The notes under the pieces are model-generated. The model searched no databases and was not told where the DNA came from. It was given only the letters and a program-made list of their open reading frames with translations. Of a DNA stretch of 17,339 nt, positions 1 to 7,511 are shown in pieces. The position numbers were made by a program, and so were the translations under genes. How positions within the stretch are numbered: position 1 is the first letter of the stretch; each line of letters opens with the position of its first letter. This DNA comes from Pseudomonadota bacterium (GTDB lineage Bacteria > Chloroflexota > Ktedonobacteria > Ktedonobacterales > JACDGC01), in the NCBI GenBank assembly GCA_021323815.1, contig JAJPKG010000241.1:1-17339 (forward strand). Reading direction: 5' to 3'.

Positions 1-927
1 GAGAACAGCGATTTCATCTATATCGATCCCTTCTCGTTCGGGCTGGCCGAGGCGGTGCGCTTCATTGCCGAAGTGCAGACGCGCTGGCCGGTGAAGGCGT
101 TTACGCTCTTTCGCAGCGGACGCCAATGGCTGGAACGCCAGCGCGACCTGGAAGGGCTGGCGCTGCTGCCGGCGCGGCTGCGCACCATGCTCTCGCTGGA
201 TAAAGATCTGATCAACGACCCATCGTTCGCCCAACTGGTGCGCAACAACATCGCCAGCATGGAACGCGAGTTTCAGCAAGAGTTGCAGCGCACGGGCTTC
301 GATCCGGCGCGCTCAGGCTTTCAGGAGCCGGGCGTGCCGCGCGTGGGCCTGGGGGGTGATCTCGGCGTGCCGCGCGCCGGCGCGTGGTATAACGTGCCCG
401 ACTTCCCCGCGCCGCGCACCACCGGCGGTCTGGTGGAATATGGCGCGCCGTTTGTCACGCCGAACGGTGGGCAACTGACGCCGGCCCAGGTGCAGGCGAT
501 GATCGACCAAGCCGTTGCGGCGGCTGTCGCAGCGACGCGCGCCGTCTCGCCAAATCCCACGCATCCGCTGGGTGCGCCGCCGGTGACGCCGACATTGTCC
601 GCGCCGGATCTGGCGCAATATCAGCAAAACCTGGCGACGCTGCAACAGGGAATGAGCGCGCTGCAAAATGCGCTGACCACTGCGCAGAACGCGCAAGGCA
701 AAGTGCAAGAGCAGGTGGCCGTCACTCAGCGCGAACTGCGCGATTATAGTCGCGCCGCCAGCAGCCTGGAACAGCGCGTGCACGATCTGGAAACGCGCCT
801 GCCGCGCCTGGATCAATCCGGTGTCAGGCTGCAAGCCGGCCAACGTCTTGCATTGATCCTGGCGATCGTCGCGCTGGTGATCGGGCTTTCCGGCGGCGTG
901 TTGGGGCTGCTGGCTTATCTGCGCTGA
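1..927 (+). CDS. Unrecognised coiled-coil, C-terminal membrane-anchored protein (5' end outside window)
   Basis: The frame is open from base 1, so this is the last 308 codons of a longer gene; the in-frame GTG at 55 is not a convincing start. In order: an alternating strand/helix start (strand DFIYIDP, a helix, strand KAFTLFRS, more helix) through about codon 95; a Pro/Gly-rich, probably disordered linker, about codons 103-190; a heptad-rich coiled coil, about codons 200-273; and one hydrophobic segment, about codons 283-308 (ending LLAYLR), directly before the stop. This is a tail-anchored layout, with the bulk of the protein presumably in the cytoplasm. I do not recognise the family. The Rossmann-like start could belong to a TIR-like or other nucleotide-binding fold, but the diagnostic residues lie outside the window. 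A hairpin follows the stop at 944-978, so the gene probably ends its transcript here. Confidence 0.8.
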   Translation, partial: ENSDFIYIDPFSFGLAEAVRFIAEVQTRWPVKAFTLFRSGRQWLERQRDLEGLALLPARLRTMLSLDKDLINDPSFAQLVRNNIASMEREFQQELQRTGFDPARSGFQEPGVPRVGLGGDLGVPRAGAWYNVPDFPAPRTTGGLVEYGAPFVTPNGGQLTPAQVQAMIDQAVAAAVAATRAVSPNPTHPLGAPPVTPTLSAPDLAQYQQNLATLQQGMSALQNALTTAQNAQGKVQEQVAVTQRELRDYSRAASSLEQRVHDLETRLPRLDQSGVRLQAGQRLALILAIVALVIGLSGGVLGLLAYLR

Positions 928-943
928 GCGATGCATGCCGGAA

Positions 944-978
944 AAATGGGGGAATGGCGGTGGCGTCATTTCCCATTT
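944..978 (+). terminator. Hairpin terminator after the membrane-anchored protein gene
   Basis: The arms at 944-956 (AAATGGGGGAATG) and 967-978 (CATTTCCCATTT) pair around a 10-nt loop with one mismatch/bulge. The short T-rich run TTTGTTTC follows. It lies 17 nt after the stop at 927 and before the next gene, which fits an intrinsic terminator. The weak T tract lowers confidence. Confidence 0.5.
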
Positions 979-1040
979 GTTTCAAAAAAGCCGGGGAAAA
1001 ATCCGGCATAAGGATGACCTCCGGCCCTAACAGGGCGCGG

Positions 1041-1046
1041 TACAAT
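1041..1046 (+). promoter_or_regulatory. Possible -10 box (TACAAT) for the GT4 gene
   Basis: TACAAT matches the sigma-70 -10 consensus at 5 of 6 positions and lies in the 251-bp gap before the glycosyltransferase gene. No good -35 hexamer is seen 16-18 nt upstream. If used, the leader would be about 125 nt. The rest of the gap shows only small hairpins. Confidence 0.3.
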
Positions 1047-1178
1047 GAGGATGACCGCTGCACGCGCTTTGAGGGCCTCGCACGCCGGGTAGCGACGGGC
1101 AGTGGTTGGGGGCGGTTGGAAAAACCCACCTGAACAACGGATATCAGTTTCAGTGGATGATGGGAGGGGCGCCGCGCA

Positions 1179-2498
1179 ATGACGGACGCTGCACGCGGGA
1201 TTGGCATCTCGCCGGAAAACACCATTTTTGTTTCGCTGTGTTTTGAGGGACCAGATACACCCTATTCCCAGGCTGGCGGCCTGGGAACGCGCGTCACCGA
1301 ACTGACCGAATCGCTGGCGCAGCTGGGTTTTGAGACCCATCTTATCTTCATCGGCGACCCCGACAAGCCATCGGAAGAACGGCGCGTGGACGGCAAATTG
1401 GTGCTGAAACGCTGGTCGCAATGGATCTCACGCTATTATCCCAACGGCGTCTATGACGGCGAAGAACATAAATTGTACGACTATAACGAGACGGTGCCGC
1501 ACCACGTGCGCACGCAGATCGTTGAGCCTGCCGTCGCGCAGGGCAAGATCGTGGTGGTGATTGGGGAAGACTGGCACACGGCGGAAGTCATCTGCCGCAT
1601 CTCGGACGAACTGCACTGGCACGGTCTGCGCGACCGTGTGTTGCTGATGTGGAACAACAACAGTCTGATGTCGATGCACCGCATCAACTGGGGCCGGCTC
1701 AATTTCGTCTCGGCCATCACCACCGTCAGCCGCTATATGAAGCATCGCATGTGGGAATGGGGCGTCAATCCACTCGTCATCCCCAACGGCATTCCGCGCC
1801 GCTTCTTGGACCCTGTGGACCCGCAGGGCGTGGAGGAATTGCGCTCCATTGTCGCGGCGGGCGTGCCGGAGCGGCAATTTCTGTTCAAGATCGGGCGGTT
1901 TGATCCCGACAAACGCTGGTTGATGGCCGTCGAAGCGGCGGCACGGCTGAAATATACCGGTCAGCCGATGAAGATGATCATTCGTGGCGGGCTGGAACCG
2001 CACGGCGGCGAGGTGCTGAGCCGGGCGCGCCACCTGGGTCTGTATGTGCGCGACATCGAGGCGCGCAAGCCGACGGTGCAGGAATGCCTGCAACTGATCC
2101 GCGACGCCGGCGATGCCGACATCCTGAATCTGCGTTTTTTCGTGCCGGAAGAATTTGTGCGGCTGTGCTATGCCGGTGCTGACGCCGTGCTGGCGAACTC
2201 CGGCCACGAACCATTCGGTCTGGTGGGGCTGGAAGTGATGGCGGCAGGCGGCATTGCCTTCACCGGCTCAACCGGCGAAGATTACGTCGTCAGCTTCGAG
2301 AACGCCGTCTCGCTGGAAACGGAAGATCCTGATGAGATCGTGGGCTACCTGACCCACCTGAACCGCCACCCGCAGGATCGGCAGAAGATCCGCCGGGCAG
2401 GCCACCGCACCGCCTGCGAGTTCCTGTGGGATGAGGTCATCGCCAACCTCATCGGCAAGCTGGAATATCTGGGCCGCAAGCAGAGCTTGCCTATTTAG
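1179..2498 (+). CDS. Family GT4 glycosyltransferase, glycogen-synthase-like
   Basis: This 439-residue GT-B enzyme is predicted to transfer a sugar from a nucleotide-sugar donor with retention of configuration. The N-terminal domain has the glycogen-synthase-type loop SQAGGLGTRVTEL (residues 30-42). The C-terminal domain has GRFDPDKRW (239-247), a donor-binding Arg/Lys region, and the GT4 EX7E motif in HEPFGLVGLE (E344 and E352). The start is the ATG at 1179, preceded by a GGGAGGGG ribosome site (1162-1169). The next gene, in the same direction, is a GH57 amylase. That pairing is known for alpha-glucan metabolism in archaea and some bacteria, so a glycogen or alpha-glucan synthase role is the best inference. 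The exact donor and acceptor cannot be read from the sequence; another soluble glycoside is the main alternative. Confidence 0.85.
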   Translation: MTDAARGIGISPENTIFVSLCFEGPDTPYSQAGGLGTRVTELTESLAQLGFETHLIFIGDPDKPSEERRVDGKLVLKRWSQWISRYYPNGVYDGEEHKLYDYNETVPHHVRTQIVEPAVAQGKIVVVIGEDWHTAEVICRISDELHWHGLRDRVLLMWNNNSLMSMHRINWGRLNFVSAITTVSRYMKHRMWEWGVNPLVIPNGIPRRFLDPVDPQGVEELRSIVAAGVPERQFLFKIGRFDPDKRWLMAVEAAARLKYTGQPMKMIIRGGLEPHGGEVLSRARHLGLYVRDIEARKPTVQECLQLIRDAGDADILNLRFFVPEEFVRLCYAGADAVLANSGHEPFGLVGLEVMAAGGIAFTGSTGEDYVVSFENAVSLETEDPDEIVGYLTHLNRHPQDRQKIRRAGHRTACEFLWDEVIANLIGKLEYLGRKQSLPI

Positions 2499-2500
2499 GA

Positions 2501-2666
2501 GAAAGGCGATGGAACACGGAGTTCACGAAAATCTCGCACGGAGGACACGGAAAGGATGAATGAAGACGGCACGCAAAAGTGTGCTGACTCCTCATGCAAG
2601 AAGCATTTTTCTGTGCTTCCCGTGAAAAAATCTCCGTACCCTCCGTGTTCCGTTCGCTTTCGCCTT
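2501..2666. repeat. Imperfect palindromic element between the GT4 and GH57 genes (MITE-like)
   Basis: Two inverted arms of about 31-32 nt (2511-2541 and 2620-2651) flank a 78-nt centre. The outer part pairs perfectly over 11 bp (GGAACACGGAG with CTCCGTGTTCC). A further inverted 7-mer, AAGGCGA (2503-2509) with TCGCCTT (2660-2666), lies outside it. The arms carry repeated CACGGAG/CACGGA words. The element has no coding potential and fills most of the 252-bp gap. The ACACGGAG-type palindrome resembles dispersed repeats I recall from several bacterial phyla. Copy number cannot be judged from this window. Confidence 0.6.
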
Positions 2667-2750
2667 GTTGGTTGCCGCAAGTAGGCATAACGCCACGTCA
2701 CATGGGGCATGGAGCGCCCGCCAGTTTTCATCATGTAAAGGAATGTCAAC

Positions 2751-4046
2751 ATGACCACTCAGGCCATTGTCTATACCGTCGTGCACCAACCGCGCCGGCT
2801 GAAGCTGCCCGCGCAGCCGATTCCATACGGTGCCACCATCCCCGACATCATCCATTGCACGTTCGACGAGGCGATGAACGAGCGCTATTTCCGCAAGGTG
2901 GCGGAAAAGTGCTACTACCCTGCCACCGAGCGGTTTTTGCGGCTGGTGCGCGAGGCCGATTTCAAGCTGGCCATCGGCTTTTCCATCTCGTTCTTGCGCC
3001 AGGCCGAGCAGTGGGATCCCACCCTGCTGGCGATGTTCAAGGAACTGGTGGCCGAGCCGAACGTGGAATTGATCGGCGTGGAGCCGTATCATAATTTCAT
3101 CTTCATGCTGGATATGCCGCTTTTCGTGCTGCGCATGCGCTGGATGCGCGAGGAATTGGCGCGCATTTTCGGCAAGGAGCCGACCATCACCGACACGACC
3201 GAGATGTGCATGTCGGCGGCGATCTATGACGGACTGGAAAAGGCCGGTTTCGCCGGCGCGATGATGGATGGCCGCGAGTGGGTGATGGGCTGGCGCTCGC
3301 CTTCGCATCTCTATCATTATGATGGCGCGCTGCGCCTGTTCACGCGCCACCTGAAGTTGAGCGACGACGTAGGCTATCGCTTCTCGAACCGCTCCTGGGC
3401 CAGCTATCCCCTTTTCGCGGATACCTACGCGGAGTGGATTCGCGCCAACGAGGGCGATTTCACCTTCCTGGCGTGGGACTATGAAACGTTTGGCGAGCAT
3501 CACTGGGCCGACACGGGCATTTTCCAGTTCCTGGAAAATCTGCCGCGCGAGTGCGCCCGGCGGGGCGTGCGTTTCGTGCTGCCCAGCGAGGCGCTGAGCG
3601 AGTTCCGCGAGCGGGCGCATCACCTGCCGCTGCCGGTCTTCCCCACCACCTGGGCGGGGTCCGGCGGCATGGAATTTTTCCTCGGCAATAAGGCCCAGCA
3701 GGCCATCTATCAATTGATGGCGCATTGTTATTCCGTCGCCCAACTTACCGGCAAGGCCGAACTGGTGGATCTCGCCCTGTGGCTGCTGCAATCCGACAAC
3801 CTGCATTTGATCCAGTGGTTCGGCACATCAGGCGGCAGCGAGGCTGAGGTCTCGGCCTACTTCACGCCGCGCGAATGGTGGGGCCTGGGGCCGGATACCA
3901 TCATCGTAGAGCAGCAGCGCGTCTATCAAAATGTGCTGCGCGCGATGGAATGTCACCTGCCCACGCGCAAGATCAAGCCCCCGCGCAAACGCCCGACCAA
4001 ACGCGGCGCGGAGTTGGTCGGGCCGGGCATCGAGCAGCGCTATTAG
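2751..4046 (+). CDS. GH57 family glycoside hydrolase, alpha-amylase type
   Basis: A 431-residue enzyme with the ordered GH57 conserved regions. Region I is HQP (12-14). Region II lies around VELIGVEPYHN (105-115). Region III contains TDTTEMCMSAAIYD, with E151 as probable nucleophile. Region IV is WDYETFGEHHW, with D243 as probable acid/base. Region V is around LLQSDNLHLIQWFG (345-358). The DYETFGEH form matches the short archaeal-type GH57 alpha-amylases (MJ1611-like) rather than the longer GH57 branching enzymes or amylopullulanases. No signal peptide is visible, so it probably acts in the cytoplasm on alpha-1,4-glucans. The start ATG has AAAGGA at 2737-2742, 8 nt upstream. It follows a GT4 gene in the same direction; together they suggest synthesis and turnover of an internal glucan. 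Exact specificity (alpha-amylase, maltogenic or transferase) is inferred only. Confidence 0.88.
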   Translation: MTTQAIVYTVVHQPRRLKLPAQPIPYGATIPDIIHCTFDEAMNERYFRKVAEKCYYPATERFLRLVREADFKLAIGFSISFLRQAEQWDPTLLAMFKELVAEPNVELIGVEPYHNFIFMLDMPLFVLRMRWMREELARIFGKEPTITDTTEMCMSAAIYDGLEKAGFAGAMMDGREWVMGWRSPSHLYHYDGALRLFTRHLKLSDDVGYRFSNRSWASYPLFADTYAEWIRANEGDFTFLAWDYETFGEHHWADTGIFQFLENLPRECARRGVRFVLPSEALSEFRERAHHLPLPVFPTTWAGSGGMEFFLGNKAQQAIYQLMAHCYSVAQLTGKAELVDLALWLLQSDNLHLIQWFGTSGGSEAEVSAYFTPREWWGLGPDTIIVEQQRVYQNVLRAMECHLPTRKIKPPRKRPTKRGAELVGPGIEQRY

Positions 4047-4065
4047 CGGCTGCGTAGTGGTGCAA

Positions 4066-4103
4066 TCGCGGGGAGAACAGGCAATGCTCTTGCCTTCCCC
4101 GAT
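4066..4103. terminator. Stem-loop between convergent genes
   Basis: An inner stem AGGCAA/TTGCCT (4079-4084, 4090-4095) with a 5-nt loop sits inside an outer stem GGGGA/TCCCC (4070-4074, 4096-4100). It lies between the stop of the GH57 gene (4046) and the stop of the opposing orphan gene (4116), so it could end transcription both ways. There is no clear T tract on either side. Confidence 0.45.
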
Positions 4104-4115
4104 GCCCACTCGTAC

Positions 4116-4778
4116 CTATGATTGGAGCGGTATTTCCAGCGTCCAGGTTCCTGGCAGCGTCTCTTTGACACGTGATTGACCGCCAGTGGCGACAAGGAAC
4201 TGAAGATTGGAGATGACTAACGTTCCAGTCGTTCCATTCGGGGTTCCTTGCCCTGGATACAATAGTTCGACTTGTACTGTTCCCTCGTCTCCAACCGTTT
4301 GCATGCTATTTGAAGTGAGGGGAAAGGATACCCCATTGTTCCCTGCACGTACGGCAAACCCCGGAAGTGTTAGCAACGCGCGAGGGGGGTTCGGCTGAAC
4401 GCCGTTGCATGGTGGGACTGTACATACTGGGGAACCATGTACTGGTGGAGGTGAATAAGGGTACCAGCCATAAAAGCTTTGGATGAGTGTATTTGCCGGC
4501 AATCCAGTAATGGAAAGTAGGATGCGAACACCGCCATCTTTTGCCACCCCCGCCTGATTTGGTGGGGCAACCTCGATTGATTGCAATTGCATGCCAATAC
4601 CTTGATGAACAACGGTTGGAGCATGAAACGTATATTCTTTGCCTGCCTCAGGATTCAACGTGAAAGTGCTTTTCCACGTGCCTTGTAACGGGGGCAGTGT
4701 AGATGGTGGCTTGGTTCCCGTAGCAAGCGTGATGTCTGATACCTCGATATCTTTTTGCATGCTCGCTGGATGATTCAT
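4116..4778 (-). CDS. Hypothetical beta-rich protein, lower-GC orphan
   Basis: An open frame of 220 residues from the ATG at 4778; a GTG at 4808 and an ATG at 4760 are alternatives. I chose 4778 because it starts 2 nt after the stop of the DUF1697 gene, suggesting translational coupling. The ribosome site is weak (AAGGGCGAG). The protein is rich in Thr, Pro, Gly and Val, with alternating strands such as WKSTFTLNPEAGKEYTF and GVRILLSITGLP. This looks like an extracellular beta-sandwich of the type found after the membrane anchor in anti-sigma-like (DUF4179/DUF5643-like) proteins; that resemblance is only by eye. It has no signal peptide or membrane helix. By eye its GC content and codon use are clearly lower than its neighbours, suggesting recent arrival or a detached C-terminal fragment of a larger protein. 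Confidence 0.6.
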   Translation of the reverse strand: MNHPASMQKDIEVSDITLATGTKPPSTLPPLQGTWKSTFTLNPEAGKEYTFHAPTVVHQGIGMQLQSIEVAPPNQAGVAKDGGVRILLSITGLPANTLIQSFYGWYPYSPPPVHGSPVCTVPPCNGVQPNPPRALLTLPGFAVRAGNNGVSFPLTSNSMQTVGDEGTVQVELLYPGQGTPNGTTGTLVISNLQFLVATGGQSRVKETLPGTWTLEIPLQS

Positions 4779-4780
4779 GC

Positions 4781-5329
4781 TTAATCTCGCCCTTGCAGCA
4801 TCTCCCACAGCTTGAGAACGGTGTTCCAGTTGCGCGCCGTCCCGGTGGTTTTCAGCTTGCGCTCGATGTACACGTTCGTCAGCTTTGAGCGGCCCATGCC
4901 GTCGGGATAATAGACATACATCTCCTTGCCGGCAAAATGAATCTCCTCAGGGCCGACATAGGATTTCCTCAGAGCGTCTTGGGCGGTCTGGGATGGTTGC
5001 TGCGCGAGGAAGGTCACGGCGATCCATTTCGTCGCTTTTTCCGGCGGGTGCTGGAAGGGATTCGCGTCCAAGATAGCGCGCCATTCCTCTGCGCTGCGAA
5101 CGATGACCCCGGTGCGAAAGCCGAAGCGATCAGCGAATGCAGCGGTGATTTGCGTGGCAAGCGCCGCTGGCTCTGCTTCATCGCTGGTGAAAACGACGTT
5201 GCCGGATTGGATATAGGTGGCGACATCGCGCAGTCCCAGTGCCTCATGCATCGCTTTGAGCGCGTCCATCTTCACCGGCTGAGTGCCACCAACATTGACG
5301 GCCCGAAACAGCGCCACATATCCCGGCAT
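4781..5329 (-). CDS. DUF1697 family protein
   Basis: 182 residues, near the usual length for DUF1697. It opens with MPGYVALFRAVNVGG and carries the family-typical stretches YIQSGNVVFTS, NPF (in ILDANPFQHP), and GRSKLTNVYIERKL followed by TARNWNTVLKLWEML near the C terminus. The function of DUF1697 is not established; it is a small soluble alpha/beta protein common in bacteria. The start is fixed by AAAGGAT, 8 nt upstream of the ATG at 5329; the longer open frame to 5452 has no such site. A TATAAT at 5384-5389 on the same strand gives a leader of about 50 nt. The orphan gene downstream starts 2 nt after its stop, so the two are probably co-transcribed. Confidence 0.88.
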   Translation of the reverse strand: MPGYVALFRAVNVGGTQPVKMDALKAMHEALGLRDVATYIQSGNVVFTSDEAEPAALATQITAAFADRFGFRTGVIVRSAEEWRAILDANPFQHPPEKATKWIAVTFLAQQPSQTAQDALRKSYVGPEEIHFAGKEMYVYYPDGMGRSKLTNVYIERKLKTTGTARNWNTVLKLWEMLQGRD

Positions 5330-5383
5330 AGTTACGATCCTTTGCTGCACCTTATCATGGGGGAATGTTCTCCGCCTGCTCAG

Positions 5384-5389
5384 ATTATA
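5384..5389 (-). promoter_or_regulatory. Perfect -10 box (TATAAT) for the DUF1697 gene
   Basis: TATAAT on the minus strand lies 55 nt upstream of the DUF1697 start. No good -35 hexamer is seen at the proper spacing. The same AT-rich octamer also contains a TATAAT on the plus strand (5386-5391), so it could also serve the phosphatase gene. Confidence 0.5.
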
Positions 5390-5525
5390 ATTGCATCTCG
5401 CAAAACGAACGACAACGCTAGCCAAAATGCCAGGCTTCCCCTGCCGGATCACCTGATCTGGCCGGCATCTGGAAAAACTATGCTAGAAACGAACACAACG
5501 TTATCGAACAGGGAGCGACGAAGAC

Positions 5526-6032
5526 ATGCAGCGGTTTTATTGGGCGATTGATGGGGTGCTGGCGGGATGTTCCCTGCCGGGTGGCGGCGAGCGCGGCGGG
5601 CGGCGCGGCGACGTTGATCTGGCGCAGATGCGGGCAGCGCTGGCAAGCGATCTGGAATGGCTCAAACGCAAGGGCATCCAGGCGGTGCTGACGCTGACCG
5701 AATCATCGCTGGCGGATGATGTGCTGGCGAGCAGCGGCCTGGCCCACCTGCACATCCCCGTACCGGATCTGCACGCGCCGACGCTGGCACAGTTGCAGCA
5801 AGCCATCGCCTTCATTGACCGGCAGAGCGCGCAAAGTCACGCCACCGCCGTCCATTGCCTGATGGGCCAGGGGCGCACCGGCACCGTCCTGGCCGCTTAT
5901 CTCATCCGCAACGGCCTCACCGCGCAGGAAGCGCTAGATGAAATCCGTCGTCGTTGCGACGGTGCCATCAGCGCGCAAGAGCAGGAAGACGCGCTGCGCC
6001 TCTTCGCCACCAGCCGCGTCTGGTTCGTGTGA
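5526..6032 (+). CDS. Dual-specificity / tyrosine protein phosphatase family protein
   Basis: 168 residues with the cysteine phosphatase signature HCX5R in VHCLMGQGRTGT: nucleophile C111, phosphate-binding R117. The likely general acid is D81 in HIPVPDLHAPT, at the expected distance upstream. The family forms a phosphocysteine intermediate and removes phosphate from proteins, or in some members from nucleotides, RNA or lipids. The substrate cannot be read here. There is no signal peptide, so it is probably cytoplasmic. The small size and single domain fit the DSP group. The start ATG has GGGAG about 10 nt upstream. The gene ends 8 nt before the stop of the convergent glycosyltransferase gene and has no obvious operon partner. 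Its leader shares a 10-mer with that of the Uma2 gene (see findings). Confidence 0.87.
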   Translation: MQRFYWAIDGVLAGCSLPGGGERGGRRGDVDLAQMRAALASDLEWLKRKGIQAVLTLTESSLADDVLASSGLAHLHIPVPDLHAPTLAQLQQAIAFIDRQSAQSHATAVHCLMGQGRTGTVLAAYLIRNGLTAQEALDEIRRRCDGAISAQEQEDALRLFATSRVWFV

Positions 6033-6040
6033 AAATGGTT

Positions 6041-7363
6041 TCACGCCAGTGCCAGTTCGGGCAGTGCGAGCGCGTCATAGCATGCGCTCACCGCGTCAGC
6101 CACCGCATGCCAACTGAAGTGCAGCACGCTGGGTCGCGCATTGGCGCGCAACTCGGCCATCTGGGCGGGATCGCTCAGCAGCGCGTCGAGGCGCGCGGCA
6201 AACTGTTCGGGGGTGCGGCGGCAGACCAGCGCCCCATTCACGCCGTCATGGATGATGCTCGGCAACCCGCCCACGCTCGGCGCGATCACCGGTGTGCCGC
6301 ACGCCAGCGCTTCCACCGCCACCAGGCCAAAGCTCTCATAGTGCGAGGCGACGGCCAGCAGATCGGCGGCGCGATAATAGTTTGGCAGCGCGTCCTGCGG
6401 AACGGAGTCCACGAAGCGGATGTGGTGGGTGACACCGAGATCCCGTGCCAGGGCGCGCAGGCGGGGGCGTTCGGGATCGCGCGCATCGCCGCCCACCAGC
6501 ACCAGCGTGGCGCGCTCGCGCAGATGTGCCTGCGCCCGCACCAGCAATTCCGCGCCCTTCAGCGGATCGAGCCGTCCCACATAGAGGATGACTGGCGCGT
6601 CGCCCAGATGCAGCGCGCGGCGCAGGCGGGCGCGCGCCTGGTCGCGTCCAGCGGGGGTGAAGCGCCCCAGTTCGACGCCGCAGGGGATGATGCTGATTTT
6701 GCCGCATGTCGCGCCATAGAGCCGCTTGATCTGCGCGCGCTCGTCTGCGGTGGCAACAATGACGCGGTCGCTCTCGGCGATGATGCGCTGTTCTTCGATG
6801 CCGCGCATCGCCGGCTCCTGCTCTTCGGGCCGTGCAGCTTGCTTCAGGCGGGCGAGCGTGTGAAACATCACCAGATGCGGCGCGCCCCAGCGCTCGGCGA
6901 GATCCAACCCCGCCACGCCGGAAAGCCAATAGTGGCTGTGAATGACATCATATTCCGCCCGCTCGGTGACGGCAAAGCAATCGATCCCAGAGACGAAGGC
7001 TGGGATATGAGGATACAGGTCGTTCTTATGCAACGGCGCTAGCGGCCCCGCCGGAATGTGGATGAGGCGCGCGCGCGTGCCGAGGGGGAGAATCTGGGGG
7101 AGAGAAGGATCAGTCCAACGAGTAAAGACATCAACAGTGATGCCGCGCCGTCCGAGGTGTTTCGCCAGTTCGCGCACATAGACGTTCATGCCGCCGGCAT
7201 CGCGGCTGCGGCCTAGCGCCGCCAGGGGAGACGTGTGAAAGCTCAACATCGCCACCCGCGCCACGCCGGGCGACTGATGTCTCTCGCAGATGCGCGGCCA
7301 TCGCCCTTCGCTGCTGGCTTGTAGCAAGGCGAAAGGCGATGCCGCGCTGGGCATCGCTGTCAT
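6041..7363 (-). CDS. Family GT4 glycosyltransferase, MshA / sucrose-phosphate-synthase-like
   Basis: 440 residues, a retaining GT-B fold enzyme. It begins with VAMLSFHTSPLAALG (37-51) and GGMNVYVREL (57-66), the pattern of MshA-type (inositol-phosphate GlcNAc transferase) and sucrose-phosphate-synthase-like GT4 proteins. IHSHYWLSG (141-149) and the donor-site VGRLDPLKG (262-270, R264 and K269) follow. The EX7E motif is YESFGLVAVE (E343, E351). The true acceptor is unknown: many non-actinobacterial proteins with this signature do not make mycothiol, and no other mycothiol genes are present. The start ATG has AAGGAG 10 nt upstream, and an extended -10 promoter lies at 7408-7416. It is downstream of an acyl-CoA dehydrogenase gene on the same strand but probably has its own promoter. 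Confidence 0.88.
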   Translation of the reverse strand: MTAMPSAASPFALLQASSEGRWPRICERHQSPGVARVAMLSFHTSPLAALGRSRDAGGMNVYVRELAKHLGRRGITVDVFTRWTDPSLPQILPLGTRARLIHIPAGPLAPLHKNDLYPHIPAFVSGIDCFAVTERAEYDVIHSHYWLSGVAGLDLAERWGAPHLVMFHTLARLKQAARPEEQEPAMRGIEEQRIIAESDRVIVATADERAQIKRLYGATCGKISIIPCGVELGRFTPAGRDQARARLRRALHLGDAPVILYVGRLDPLKGAELLVRAQAHLRERATLVLVGGDARDPERPRLRALARDLGVTHHIRFVDSVPQDALPNYYRAADLLAVASHYESFGLVAVEALACGTPVIAPSVGGLPSIIHDGVNGALVCRRTPEQFAARLDALLSDPAQMAELRANARPSVLHFSWHAVADAVSACYDALALPELALA

Positions 7364-7407
7364 GAAATGCGTGCTCCTTGTGCTGGTTGCAAAAAGATAC
7401 CGTCAAT

Positions 7408-7416
7408 ACTATACCA
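7408..7416 (-). promoter_or_regulatory. Extended -10 promoter (TGG-TATAGT) for the MshA-like GT4 gene
   Basis: On the minus strand TATAGT is preceded by TGG, an extended -10 (TGn). Transcription would start near 7401, giving a leader of about 38 nt that contains the AAGGAG ribosome site. No clear -35 is present, as is usual for extended -10 promoters. Confidence 0.5.
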
Positions 7417-7511
7417 AAAATAGCATCTTTCGCGCCAGCCGACAGAGCGGGACAAAAACCAGCAGGAGCGCGATTCATCGCGCCCCCCTTACCGCACCGC
7501 GCGTCGCGATG

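Noticed and set aside
984..1007. Minus-strand terminator (GCCGG-8 nt-CCGGC followed by six T)
   Set aside because: No minus-strand gene lies on its upstream side, so it probably arose by chance or is a minor leader hairpin.
2592..3806. 404-codon minus-strand open frame opposite the GH57 gene
   Set aside because: Antisense to all conserved GH57 regions, with no recognisable domain; it also begins or ends inside the palindromic element.
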